A stretch of DNA of 38,255 nt from Magnetococcales bacterium. GTDB lineage: Bacteria > Pseudomonadota > Magnetococcia > Magnetococcales > DC0425bin3. The stretch's first letter is position 1, and the number at the start of each line of letters is the position of its first letter. Location: NCBI GenBank assembly GCA_015228935.1, contig JADGCO010000015.1, forward strand, positions 18,453 through 56,707, read 5' to 3'. The translations under genes were made by a program, and so were the position numbers. The notes beneath the pieces were generated by a model. It saw only the letters and a program-made list of their open reading frames with translations, did not search any database and was not told where the DNA came from. Shown here piece after piece: positions 24,733 to 32,543 of the stretch.

Positions 24733-25493
24733 TCGCGCAGTTCACGGTTGGTCAGTTTCAGATAGACATCTTCCAGATCGCCCGGTTTGCCATCCGACCC
24801 CGCTTTTGATCCGATGTGGCGGGCGATCAGTTCCGTCGGGGTGCCGAGATCCAGAATCCGGCCACGATCCATGATCAGGAGTCGATCACAGAGTTGGGCC
24901 GCTTCTTCCATATAGTGGGTGGTGAGAAGCAGGGTCACCCCGCTCTCCTTCAGGGAACGCAGCCGTTGCCAGATGAAATGCCGGGCCTGGGGGTCCAGGC
25001 CGGTGGTGGGTTCGTCCAGAATGACGAGTTCCGGTTTGGCCACCAGACTGCGGGCCAGGACCAGACGCCGTTTCATGCCTCCCGAAAGGGTGTTGACCGC
25101 CTGCCGGCGGCGGTCACGCAACCGGGCGAATTCCAGCAGGTCATCCAGTCGCGACCGGATGGTGTCTTCATCCAGACCAAAATAGCGCCCATAGACAAGA
25201 AAATTTTCCTCCACGGAAAGATCATCGTCCAGATTGTTTTCCTGGGAGACCACACCCAGCCGTCGGGAAACAGCCCGTTGCTCGGGGTGCATGGGCAGGC
25301 CAAAGACTTCCAATCGCCCGCCATCCAGGGGGGTCAGGCCGATCAGCATGCGCAGGGTGGTGGTTTTGCCGGCCCCGTTCGGGCCCAATATGCCAAAACA
25401 CTCCCCGGCCCGGACCTGAAAGGCGATGCGATCCACCACCGGCATACCGTCATAATGTTTGACCAGGTCCTGGACGGTTACAATATCTGCCAT
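24729..25493 (-). CDS. ABC transporter ATP-binding protein (NodI-like)
   Basis: This 254-residue ATPase drives the ABC-2 permease that follows it. Walker A is GPNGAGKTTT, the Q-loop lies in VVSQENNLDDDLSVEENF, the signature is LSGGMKRRL, Walker B is LVILDEPTTGLDP and the switch histidine is in LLLTTHYMEEA. VVSQENNLD is the typical Q-loop of NodI-like exporters. It heads a minus-strand group with the permease and the EamA protein, and is divergent from livK across a 242-bp gap. Confidence 0.92.
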   Translation of the reverse strand: MADIVTVQDLVKHYDGMPVVDRIAFQVRAGECFGILGPNGAGKTTTLRMLIGLTPLDGGRLEVFGLPMHPEQRAVSRRLGVVSQENNLDDDLSVEENFLVYGRYFGLDEDTIRSRLDDLLEFARLRDRRRQAVNTLSGGMKRRLVLARSLVAKPELVILDEPTTGLDPQARHFIWQRLRSLKESGVTLLLTTHYMEEAAQLCDRLLIMDRGRILDLGTPTELIARHIGSKAGSDGKPGDLEDVYLKLTNRELRE

Positions 25494-25735
25494 GTGTCCA
25501 TCACGTCTTGTTCTGCGATATCAAAGCAGCGGGTCGTTTTGTCGCGTTTTCTCATGCATTCCAGGATATACGAAAGCCCACAAAAATCCACCCGCGTTCG
25601 CAGCCATGCCCTTCCTCGTTTTTCATCCTTCCTGGACAGATGCGAGATGAAAAGGTGAATATGGGAGAGCCGGGGCAAGTCGGAGATCCATTCCAACATT
25701 TTGCATATTCGTACCGATCCAGGGAGGGAACACGC

Positions 25736-26866
25736 ATGACCAGTTGGTTCAGGAGTTTCTTTGTCGTGGTTTGGGTGGTCTTGGGGACGGTGGTTGGTGT
25801 GACACCAGCGGCCGGGGCGGAATCGGTCCGGATTGGCGTGGCCGGGCCATTGAGCGGCTCTTATGCCGCATTTGGCGAGCAACTGTGGCGCGGGGCCGAA
25901 CAGGCTGCCAAGGATATCAATGCCGCCGGCGGCATCCATGGCCGCATGATCGAATTGATCAAGGCCGACGATGCCTGCGAACCCAAACAGGCGGTCACCG
26001 TGGCCCATCGACTCGTGGATGCGGATCATGTCAAGGCCGTCATTGGCCATTTTTGTTCCTCCTCGACCATACCAGCCACGGAAGTCTATGCCGAAGCGGG
26101 AATTCTGGGCATCACCCCGGCCTCGACCAATCCCAAGGTGACCGAACGCAAACTTCCCACCGTCTTTCGCACATGCGGGCGGGATGATCAGCAGGGAGGG
26201 ACCGGGGCCGAGTTTGTGGTGAACACCCTCAAGGCCAAACGGGTCGCCATCATCCACGACAAGGATACCTATGGTCAGGGCCTGGCCGATGCCATGAAAG
26301 CGCGTCTGCATGCCCTCGGTTTGAAAGAGGTTCTCTACGAAGGATTGACCCGGGGTGAGAAGGATTTCAATGCCCTGGTGACCAAAATCAAATCCCAGAT
26401 GGCCGATGCGGTCTATTTCGGAGGGCTGCATGCCGAGGCCGGCGTCCTGGTCCGCCAAATGCGGGAACAGGGTCTGCAAGCTCCCCTCATCTCCGGGGAT
26501 GGCATTGTGTCACAGGAGTTTGTGGCTTCGGCGGGCGGTCCCCGCTTTGTGGAGGGGGTTTTCATGACCTTTGGCCGCGATGCACGCAAAATTTATACGG
26601 GGCGGCAGGTCGTGGACAAATTTCGCAAGGCCGGCTATGAACCCGAAGGGTATACCCTCTACTCCTACGCCACCCTGCAAGCCATCGTGGCCGCCATGGC
26701 CAGTACGCGCTCCGAGCAGGGCGATGTTCTGGCCAAATGGTTGCGCAGCAATACCGTGGAGACCATCATGGGTCCCAAGGCCTTCGATGCCAAGGGGGAT
26801 TTGAAAGTTACCGACTATGTCATGTATCGCTGGACACCCGATGGCAAGTATGTGGAAGTCGAATAA
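25736..26866 (+). CDS. livK: Branched-chain amino acid ABC transporter, periplasmic binding protein
   Basis: This 376-residue protein starts with a signal peptide (MTSWFRSFFVVVWVVLGTVV, cleavage likely after AAGA) and then ESVRIGVAGPLSG, the entry motif of LivJ/LivK-type receptors. The family pattern continues with AAKDINAAGGIHGRMIELI, CSSSTIPATEVYAEAGILGITPAST and YSYATLQAIVAAM. It captures leucine-type amino acids or other amides and hands them to LivHM. ATG 25736 is chosen over the longer open frame because AGGGAGG lies nine bases upstream and the signal peptide starts there. It is followed 27 bases later by livH. Confidence 0.93.
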   Translation: MTSWFRSFFVVVWVVLGTVVGVTPAAGAESVRIGVAGPLSGSYAAFGEQLWRGAEQAAKDINAAGGIHGRMIELIKADDACEPKQAVTVAHRLVDADHVKAVIGHFCSSSTIPATEVYAEAGILGITPASTNPKVTERKLPTVFRTCGRDDQQGGTGAEFVVNTLKAKRVAIIHDKDTYGQGLADAMKARLHALGLKEVLYEGLTRGEKDFNALVTKIKSQMADAVYFGGLHAEAGVLVRQMREQGLQAPLISGDGIVSQEFVASAGGPRFVEGVFMTFGRDARKIYTGRQVVDKFRKAGYEPEGYTLYSYATLQAIVAAMASTRSEQGDVLAKWLRSNTVETIMGPKAFDAKGDLKVTDYVMYRWTPDGKYVEVE

Positions 26867-26893
26867 AGACCTCGACCAGTTGCCAACAAGAAC

Positions 26894-27817
26894 ATGGACG
26901 GATACATCATTGCGCAGCAGGTGATCAATGGTCTGGTGCTGGGGTCCATCTACGGGCTGATTGCCGTGGGTTACACCATGGTCTATGGCATCATGGGCAT
27001 GATCAATTTTGCCCATGGGGATATCTACATGATCTCCGCCTATCTGGCCGCCATCTTCATGGCTTTGTTGACCATGGCCGGTCTGCATGGCACGCCCCTG
27101 CTCCTGGTGGTGACCCTGCTGCTCACCATCCTGTTCACCGGACTTTACGGCTGGACCGTGGAGCGGGTGGCCTATCGTCCCCTGCGGCATTCCAATCGTC
27201 TGGCTCCCCTGATTTCGGCCATTGGCATCTCCCTGGTGCTGCAAAATTATGTCCGGATCAGTCAGGGGGCACGCAATCAGGGAATTCCTGCCCTGATCGA
27301 GGGGCATGTGCGGATTTCCGCGACCCATGGTGCCAGTTTTGTGCAGATCACCTACACCCAAATCCTGATCGTCGTGGCGGCCATCGTGAGCATGGGTACG
27401 CTGGCCTGGATCATGCGCTACACGGCCCTGGGCCGCTCCTGTCGCGCCACCCAGCAGGATCGTGTCATGGCCGAACTCCTGGGAATCCATACGGATCGCA
27501 TCATCTCCACGGTTTTTGTCATGGGGGCAGCCATGGCCGCCGTGGCCGGTCTGCTGGTCACCCTGAACTACGGCTCCTTCGATTTTTTCATCGGCTTTGT
27601 CGTGGGCATCAAGGCTTTTACGGCAGCGGTCCTGGGCGGGATCGGTTCCCTGCCCGGGGCCATGCTGGGCGGGGTGATCCTGGGCCTGTGTGAATCCCTC
27701 TTTTCCGGCTTCGTCAACTCCGACTACAAGGATGTCTTTGCCTTTGGCATCCTGATTCTGGTGCTGGTGGTGCGCCCCAGCGGACTGCTCGGCCATCCCG
27801 AGGTGGAAAAGGTATGA
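26894..27817 (+). CDS. livH: Branched-chain amino acid ABC transporter permease LivH
   Basis: This 307-residue inner-membrane permease has about eight helices. The opening QQVINGLVLGSIYGLIAVGYTMVYGI and the loop GIHTDRIISTVFVMGAAMAAVAGLL are standard for LivH, and AVLGGIGSLPGAMLGGVILGL is the coupling-region motif. It forms the membrane channel with LivM. Its last four bases overlap the livM start, so translation is coupled. Confidence 0.95.
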   Translation: MDGYIIAQQVINGLVLGSIYGLIAVGYTMVYGIMGMINFAHGDIYMISAYLAAIFMALLTMAGLHGTPLLLVVTLLLTILFTGLYGWTVERVAYRPLRHSNRLAPLISAIGISLVLQNYVRISQGARNQGIPALIEGHVRISATHGASFVQITYTQILIVVAAIVSMGTLAWIMRYTALGRSCRATQQDRVMAELLGIHTDRIISTVFVMGAAMAAVAGLLVTLNYGSFDFFIGFVVGIKAFTAAVLGGIGSLPGAMLGGVILGLCESLFSGFVNSDYKDVFAFGILILVLVVRPSGLLGHPEVEKV

Positions 27818-29061
27818 ATTTTCGCAAATCCCTCGCGGTCGCTGCCCACTGGGGTGGCCTGGCCCTGCTCCTGTTCGCGCCGCTTTCAGGTTGGATTTTG
27901 CACGGCTATCAGGTCAAGGCGGCCTGGCAGCGTCCCCTGTGGCTGGCCGGAGGGGTGTTTGTGGGAACCCTGGTGATCACCCTGTTCCTCCAGACAACCT
28001 ACGCCACCACCCTGCAACGCCTTTTCGAGCGGATGCAGGCCGGAATCGTCGTCGAACGGCGTCCGGGCCTGCCACTATGGCAGGTATCGCTCCTCCTGGT
28101 GGGGGCTGCCCTCCTGCCCTGGTGGCTGAGCAACTATTGGATCAACGTCCTCATCCTGGCCATGATCTATGCCCTGCTCGGACTGGGACTCAACATTGTC
28201 GTGGGACTGGCCGGACTCCTGGATCTGGGCTATGTCGCCTTTTATGCCGTGGGAGCCTATGGCTATGCCCTGGGCAGCCAGCATCTGGGTCTTGGTTTCT
28301 GGTCGGCCATTCCGTTTTGTGCCGTGCTGGCGGCCAGTTTTGGCACGGTACTCGGATTTCCGGTCTTGCGCATGCGCGGGGATTATCTGGCCATCGTCAC
28401 CCTGGGCTTCGGGGAAATCATCCGCCTGATCCTCAACAACTGGACAGAGGTCACCGGGGGTCCCAACGGGTTGCCGGTTCCGGCCCCGACCTTCCTCGGC
28501 CTGGAGTTTACCCGCATCGCCAAACAGGGAGGCCAACCCTGGCATGAATTTTTTGCCACACCCTACAATGGCAATCTGCGGTCGATTTTCATCTATCTGG
28601 CCTTGCTGATGCTGTTGACCTTGTTGTTCCTGTTCGTGGAACGACTGCAACGCATGCCGATCGGACGGGCATGGGAAGCCCTGCGGGAGGATGAGATTGC
28701 CTGTCGTTCCCTGGGCATCAACCATGTCGCCGTCAAACTCTCGGCTTTTGCCATGGGGGCGGCCGTGGGAGGGATTGGCGGGGTCTTTTTTGCCGCCTCC
28801 CAGGGTTTTGTCAATCCGACCTCCTTCACCTTTTTTGAATCGGCCCTGATTCTGGCGGTCGTGGTCCTGGGGGGATTGGGATCCCATGTCGGCGTGGTGG
28901 TTGCGGCCCTGGTGATCAATATTCTGCACGAACTGCTGCGCGAGTTTTCCGACTATCGGGTGCTGGTCTTCGGTCTGGCCATGGTGGTCATGATGATCTG
29001 GCGTCCGAGGGGATTGTTGCGAATGCGTCGGCAGTTTTTCCCGACGGGCAGGGGATTGTAA
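27814..29061 (+). CDS. livM: Branched-chain amino acid ABC transporter permease LivM
   Basis: This 415-residue permease has the LivM-type N-terminal extension of about 100 residues with two or three extra helices (DUF3382-like), then NVLILAMIYALLGLGLNIVVGLAG, GYLAFYAVGAYGYAL-like GYVAFYAVGAYGYAL, FGEIIRLILNNW and, near the end, LGGLGSHVGVVVAALVINIL. It is complete. In most genomes livG and livF (the ATPases) follow directly; here the next gene, three bases on, is an opposite-strand DUF2442 gene. The ATPases must therefore come from elsewhere. Confidence 0.95.
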   Translation: MNFRKSLAVAAHWGGLALLLFAPLSGWILHGYQVKAAWQRPLWLAGGVFVGTLVITLFLQTTYATTLQRLFERMQAGIVVERRPGLPLWQVSLLLVGAALLPWWLSNYWINVLILAMIYALLGLGLNIVVGLAGLLDLGYVAFYAVGAYGYALGSQHLGLGFWSAIPFCAVLAASFGTVLGFPVLRMRGDYLAIVTLGFGEIIRLILNNWTEVTGGPNGLPVPAPTFLGLEFTRIAKQGGQPWHEFFATPYNGNLRSIFIYLALLMLLTLLFLFVERLQRMPIGRAWEALREDEIACRSLGINHVAVKLSAFAMGAAVGGIGGVFFAASQGFVNPTSFTFFESALILAVVVLGGLGSHVGVVVAALVINILHELLREFSDYRVLVFGLAMVVMMIWRPRGLLRMRRQFFPTGRGL

Positions 29062-29063
29062 CT

Positions 29064-29381
29064 TCAGGACAATATCCATTCACCATTTTGTGCGATTTCG
29101 TCGTGCATGGCGTCTGGAGCCAAATCGATCTCGCCGGGCCAGGTCACGGCTCCATAGTCGAGATACACCCGGGCGAAGAGGACCGGATCGCGCAGTGCCG
29201 CAAAAACGCCCGCGTCCTCGGCCTGTATGAGGCGAGACATCTCGACAATGCCTTCCACACCGTCCAGAAAACGCACTTTCAGTCGGTAGTTCGGCAACGC
29301 CCGCACCTCCGCTACGCGCCAGGGCGCGGTGAGAACTACGGGAGGGACGGGATCCGGAAATTGGGTTGCTTGTTCGCGCAT
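29064..29381 (-). CDS. DUF2442 domain protein
   Basis: This protein of about 105 residues contains the DUF2442 core VRALPNYRLKVRFLDGVEGIVEMSRLI and LFARVYLDYGAVTWPGEIDLAPDAM, close to the one at 22753. The start at 29381 (MREQATQFPDPV) is proposed because it sits inside the end of the upstream DUF4160 relic, the usual coupled arrangement, and has GGAG about 11 bases upstream; the longer open frame begins at 29426. Its natural partner, DUF4160, is truncated (29336-29470). DUF2442/DUF4160 pairs are suspected TA modules but have no settled activity. Confidence 0.75.
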   Translation of the reverse strand: MREQATQFPDPVPPVVLTAPWRVAEVRALPNYRLKVRFLDGVEGIVEMSRLIQAEDAGVFAALRDPVLFARVYLDYGAVTWPGEIDLAPDAMHDEIAQNGEWILS

Positions 29382-29470
29382 CGTTGCCAATTCTCCATCA
29401 GTTCGGATTGGTGGATGGTTGCCCACTCACGTACCAAGGCCATGGCACGGTTGGGCAATTTTCCTTTCCG
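29336..29470 (-). pseudogene. C-terminal half of a DUF4160 gene, 5' part missing
   Basis: Reading straight on from the histidine kinase stop codon in the same frame gives KGKLPNRAMALVREWATIHQ and then SELMENWQRCANKQ, ending in a TAG. This matches the C-terminal pattern of DUF4160 proteins (GKLPRRAL-LVLEWA--H--EL--NW). The N-terminal half with its conserved His residues is absent, replaced by the kinase gene. It overlaps the DUF2442 start, as in an intact pair. No start codon with a ribosome binding site is seen, so it is probably untranslated unless by stop-codon readthrough or reinitiation. Confidence 0.7.
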
Positions 29471-30790
29471 TCATCCTGTCTGCTGCACAGCATGGGGCAA
29501 CTCTACCCGGACTTCCAGACCACCGCCATCCCGACCGAGCAGGACGACTGTTCCGCCGTGCATCTGGGCAATGCGCTCGACAATGGCAAGACCCAGGCCG
29601 GCCCGACCGGCACCACTCCGGGCGGAATCCAAACGGGTGAACGGCTGCAGCATCCGTTCCCGATCCGATGGAGGAATGCCGGGTCCCCGGTCCAGAACAC
29701 ACAGGCGCAATTTGTTGGCGATTGTTTCGGTCTGCACAACAATTTCTCCCTGGCCGCCATATCGCACCGCATTGTCCACCAGATTGGTGACCAGACGTTG
29801 CCAGGCCGAGACCCGCAAGAGGATGGGGGGCATGGATGTCCCGCAGAACCGCACGTTTTTTCCCAGACGAATATATCGGGTACAGATGGCCGCCACGCTG
29901 TCATGGGGATGGATCAGGGTCAGAGCTTCGGACGATTCATTCTTGGCAAAATCCAGAAATTGATCCAGCAGGGCGGTCATCTCCTCGATATCCTGGACCA
30001 TGCCTTCACGGAGTTCGGGATCGTTTTCATCCATTTCCAGGCTCAAGCGCAGTCGGGCCAGGGGGGTCCGCAAATCATGCGAAACACCGGCCAGCAACAA
30101 GGCACGATTGGTTTCCAGGGTTTGCAGGTCGTCTGCCATGCGCTGGAATGCCTGACTCAGGGAACGCAGTTCCGCCGGACCTTCCGTGGGAGTCAGGAGC
30201 GGTTTTTTCCCCTGTCCGAGCCGGGTGGCTGCTTCGGCAAGACGGCGCAGGGGACCATTGACACGCCAGACCACCAGAAAGGCTCCCCCCAGAGAAAGAA
30301 GTCCCATGAGCGCCAGACCGGCAAACCAGTGCCATGGAAAAGGACGTTCCTGAAATTGGCGGGGCGACAGGAGCCAATAGTAGTGTTCGGCAAACCGCAC
30401 CCGCAGCCACAGGCCTTCCCTGGCGGTGCGTACTTCGGTGGGATGGCCGAGAATTTCTTCCAGATTTTCGGATAGAACGTCCGGATGGGCCGTGTGACGC
30501 GGGCGTCCCGGTGGGGTGGCGTTGTCGGGTATCAGGCGCAAATAGCGACCTTGCGTCAGACGCTGCAAAGTGGCTTCCCGACTCTCTTTTTCCATGCCGG
30601 ATAAAATATCCTCCAGCGTTTCGGCCTGGGCCGCCAACCGACCGGCCAGGCGTTGCATCCGGACCGTATCGGTAAACGAGTGGAACATGAAATAGGCGCT
30701 GAGGTCACGAATTCCCATGACCAGAAAAAGCAGAAGGGCCGTGCGTCCAAAAAGAGAACGCGGCAACTGGAAGGTTGGCATACGGGTCAT
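29471..30790 (-). CDS. Sensor histidine kinase (RstB/EnvZ/CpxA-like)
   Basis: This 439-residue inner-membrane kinase has an N-terminal helix (ALLLFLVMGIRDLSAYFMF), a periplasmic sensor of about 120 residues, a second helix (WFAGLALMGLLSLGGAFLVVW), a HAMP linker, the phospho-acceptor motif GVSHDLRTPLARLRLSLEM and an ATPase domain with N-box LVTNLVDNAVRYG, G1 DRGPGIP and G2 AGLGLAIVERIA. Length (439) is close to E. coli RstB. Its start overlaps the response regulator stop by four bases. Periplasmic input is unknown. The C terminus looks complete even though a foreign DUF4160 fragment follows directly after the stop. Confidence 0.92.
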   Translation of the reverse strand: MTRMPTFQLPRSLFGRTALLLFLVMGIRDLSAYFMFHSFTDTVRMQRLAGRLAAQAETLEDILSGMEKESREATLQRLTQGRYLRLIPDNATPPGRPRHTAHPDVLSENLEEILGHPTEVRTAREGLWLRVRFAEHYYWLLSPRQFQERPFPWHWFAGLALMGLLSLGGAFLVVWRVNGPLRRLAEAATRLGQGKKPLLTPTEGPAELRSLSQAFQRMADDLQTLETNRALLLAGVSHDLRTPLARLRLSLEMDENDPELREGMVQDIEEMTALLDQFLDFAKNESSEALTLIHPHDSVAAICTRYIRLGKNVRFCGTSMPPILLRVSAWQRLVTNLVDNAVRYGGQGEIVVQTETIANKLRLCVLDRGPGIPPSDRERMLQPFTRLDSARSGAGRAGLGLAIVERIAQMHGGTVVLLGRDGGGLEVRVELPHAVQQTG

Positions 30791-31521
30791 CCTGGCAGGG
30801 GGGGAGGCGTTTCATCCGGGACAAATACGTAACCAAATCCCCACACTGTCTGAATGAAACGGGGCGTGGAGGGGTCCTCCTCGATCAGACGGCGCAGGCG
30901 GGAAACCTGGACATCGATGCTGCGGTCAAAGGCTTCATGTTCCCGACCCCGGGCCAGATCCAGAAGCTTGTCGCGGGAGAGGGGTTGGCGCGGATGGGTG
31001 GCGAGTACTTTCAACAGGGAAAATTCACCGGTGGTGAGGGTCACCGTTTCCCCATGGGAGAGCAGACGGCGCGTGGTCAGATGCAACACATGGGGACCAA
31101 AGCGAATCTCCTCTCCACCCGGGTCAGGTGCCCCCGGAATCAGAAGCGGACGCCGGCGCAACACGGCCTGGATCCGGGCCACCAGCTCCCTGGGATTGAA
31201 CGGTTTGGGCAGATAATCATCCGCCCCCATCTCCAGGCCAACAATCCGATCCACCTCTTCGCCCTTGGCCGTCAACATGATGATCGGCACCTGGTTGGCC
31301 GTTCCCCGCAGGCGACGGCAATAACTCAGACCGTCCTCGCCAGGCAACATCAGGTCAAGCACCATGAGATTGACCCGGTGTTTGTTGAGAATTTTATCGG
31401 CATCGTCGGTACCGGCTGCAACCTGGACCTGAAATCCCTGTTCGCTCAAATAGCGTTTCAGGAGTTTTTGCAGGCGCAGATCGTCATCGACGACCAGAAT
31501 GGTATGCACAGGATTTGACAT
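30787..31521 (-). CDS. OmpR-family response regulator (RstA/CpxR-like)
   Basis: This 244-residue regulator starts MSNPVHTILVVDDDLRLQKLL, with the phospho-acceptor aspartate in LMVLDLMLPGEDG and lysine in ADDYLPKPFNPREL. The C-terminal winged helix ends RSIDVQVSRLRRLIEEDPS and IQTVWGFGYVFVPD. The start at 31521 is chosen because receiver homology begins there; the upstream extension to 31650 passes through the putative binding sites. It forms an operon with the kinase and is divergent from the Spy/CpxP-like gene. Two matches to the enterobacterial RstA box lie in the shared intergenic region, which suggests self-regulation and control of the divergent genes. Confidence 0.93.
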   Translation of the reverse strand: MSNPVHTILVVDDDLRLQKLLKRYLSEQGFQVQVAAGTDDADKILNKHRVNLMVLDLMLPGEDGLSYCRRLRGTANQVPIIMLTAKGEEVDRIVGLEMGADDYLPKPFNPRELVARIQAVLRRRPLLIPGAPDPGGEEIRFGPHVLHLTTRRLLSHGETVTLTTGEFSLLKVLATHPRQPLSRDKLLDLARGREHEAFDRSIDVQVSRLRRLIEEDPSTPRFIQTVWGFGYVFVPDETPPPLPG

Positions 31522-31597
31522 GACGTGATTCTGGCAGATTTTTTCCTGCATGGAAATCATGCAGGTGTTACCAAATATTTCCCGGCCCGCCCGGGGA

Positions 31598-31611
31598 AAC
31601 ATTTTGTTACA
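31598..31611 (+). promoter_or_regulatory. RstA-box-like site 1
   Basis: AACATTTTGTTACA matches the E. coli RstA consensus TACATNTNGTTACA at all fixed positions except the first. It lies 77 bases before the regulator's start codon on the other strand and 245 bases before the Spy-like gene. Confidence 0.5.
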
Positions 31612-31645
31612 ATTTACCGCTTGCAGGTGCCGGCTCTGGAGTGGA

Positions 31646-31659
31646 AACATCTTGTTACA
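31646..31659 (+). promoter_or_regulatory. RstA-box-like site 2
   Basis: AACATCTTGTTACA has the same single mismatch to the RstA consensus as site 1 and the same flanks (GGAAACAT...ACAATTT). It lies 48 bp from site 1. A degenerate third copy (GAAACACTCTGTTCACAATT) follows 31 bp further on. Confidence 0.5.
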
Positions 31660-31696
31660 ATTTTTTGCCGACAGGAAACACTCTGTTCACAATTCA

Positions 31697-31730
31697 GGCG
31701 TAGGTTCGAGTCCCACGTTCACCGGCACCA
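31697..31730 (+). other. tRNA T-arm/3'-end-like fragment
   Basis: The hairpin has a stem at 31699-31704 with 31712-31717 (one mismatch) around a TTCGAGT loop, the classical T-loop sequence, and the stretch ends in ACCA. No D-arm, anticodon arm or 5' acceptor strand is found upstream, so this is not a tRNA gene. It could be a relic of one, such as an attachment-site scar, or chance. Confidence 0.3.
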
Positions 31731-31812
31731 GGTTTCATGCAATCTGGACGGGACGAACGGTGTTGGCCGAAGGTTTCATGCAACCTGTACGCAGGAAACG
31801 ACCTTGGCCGAA
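31731..31812 (+). repeat. Two tandem 41-bp direct repeats
   Basis: Units 31731-31771 and 31772-31812 both start GGTTTCATGCAA and end TTGGCCGAA, with some differences in between. They lie between the tRNA-like hairpin and the Spy-like gene and are of unknown role. Confidence 0.75.
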
Positions 31813-31855
31813 GGTGTCAGAAAGGAAGCATCACTTCAACGCCGGGAGAAATGCA

Positions 31856-32473
31856 ATGTTGCACCATAAATTCAAATCAATTCTGATGGTTGCCTGTATC
31901 ATGGCCATGGGTGGTTCCTGGAGCGTTCTGCATGCGGAAGAGGCGGCTGCCCCCCAAAAAGCCGCCACCGCCGCCGCCACGCCAGCCCCCAAAGTGGATG
32001 TCTCTTCCAAAGCGGAGGCTCCTGCCAAAGCGGAGGCTCCTGCCAAAGCGGATGCAGCCCAGCCCGGAAAAGAGAGGCATGAATTTCTGAACAAAATTCG
32101 CGGCTTGTTGAAACTGACTCCGGAACAACAACAGCGTTGGCAGGCCCTGGAGCAGGAGACCAAGGCGATGCGCCAGGAGATGGTCAGCAAGGGCAAAGAG
32201 CGGAAAAACATGTTCAAACAGGTTTTGGAACAGGAAAATCCCGATTTGGCCGCCCTGGCAGCCACGCATGACAAGGATGCCGACGAACGCATCCAGGCAG
32301 GCCGACGCATCCGGGACAAATGGATTGCCTTTTACGGGGATCTGACCCCGGAGCAAAAAAAGGAAGTCAAAGGATTTCTCAAGGAAAGAATGGGCAAAAT
32401 GGCGGCACGTTGGGAAAAAATGCGCAACAGGGAAGGGGATCACTTTCCTGGCATGGGTCATGCTGCCGAATAA
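31856..32473 (+). CDS. Spy/CpxP-family periplasmic protein (LTxxQ motif)
   Basis: This 205-residue exported protein starts with a signal peptide (MLHHKFKSILMVACIMAMGG, cleavage after VLHA), then a linker of Ala, Lys, Pro and Glu repeats (AEAPAK units; residues about 27-60), then a helical domain with two LTPEQ motifs (LLKLTPEQQQRWQALEQETK and YGDLTPEQKKEVKGFLKERM), as in Spy and CpxP. Those proteins are periplasmic chaperones or feedback inhibitors of envelope-stress kinases. ATG 31856 follows GGGAGA by seven bases. Its position divergent from an RstBA/CpxAR-like two-component pair fits a stress-responsive role, inferred from context. Confidence 0.82.
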   Translation: MLHHKFKSILMVACIMAMGGSWSVLHAEEAAAPQKAATAAATPAPKVDVSSKAEAPAKAEAPAKADAAQPGKERHEFLNKIRGLLKLTPEQQQRWQALEQETKAMRQEMVSKGKERKNMFKQVLEQENPDLAALAATHDKDADERIQAGRRIRDKWIAFYGDLTPEQKKEVKGFLKERMGKMAARWEKMRNREGDHFPGMGHAAE

Positions 32474-32543
32474 TATGAGAAGGTGGGGCACTTGACGCCA
32501 GGCAGCGGATGGATTTGATGAAGAGAAGCGAGGATATCCAATC

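Larger units (their letters stand above)
31522..31855. promoter_or_regulatory. Divergent regulatory region between response regulator and Spy-like gene
   Basis: No gene is seen in these 334 bp. The region holds two 14-bp RstA-box-like sites (31598-31611 and 31646-31659), a weaker third copy (about 31676-31691), a tRNA 3'-end-like hairpin (31697-31730) and two tandem 41-bp units (31731-31771, 31772-31812). The Spy-like gene's ribosome binding site (GGGAGA) is at its right edge. Confidence 0.6.

Noticed and set aside
26510-27796. Minus-strand open frame of 428 codons
   Set aside because: It is antisense to livK and livH; it is a composition artefact of GC-rich codons.
31697-31730. A functional tRNA gene
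   Set aside because: Only a T-arm-like hairpin and ACCA end are present; no acceptor 5' strand, D-arm or anticodon arm can be folded upstream.
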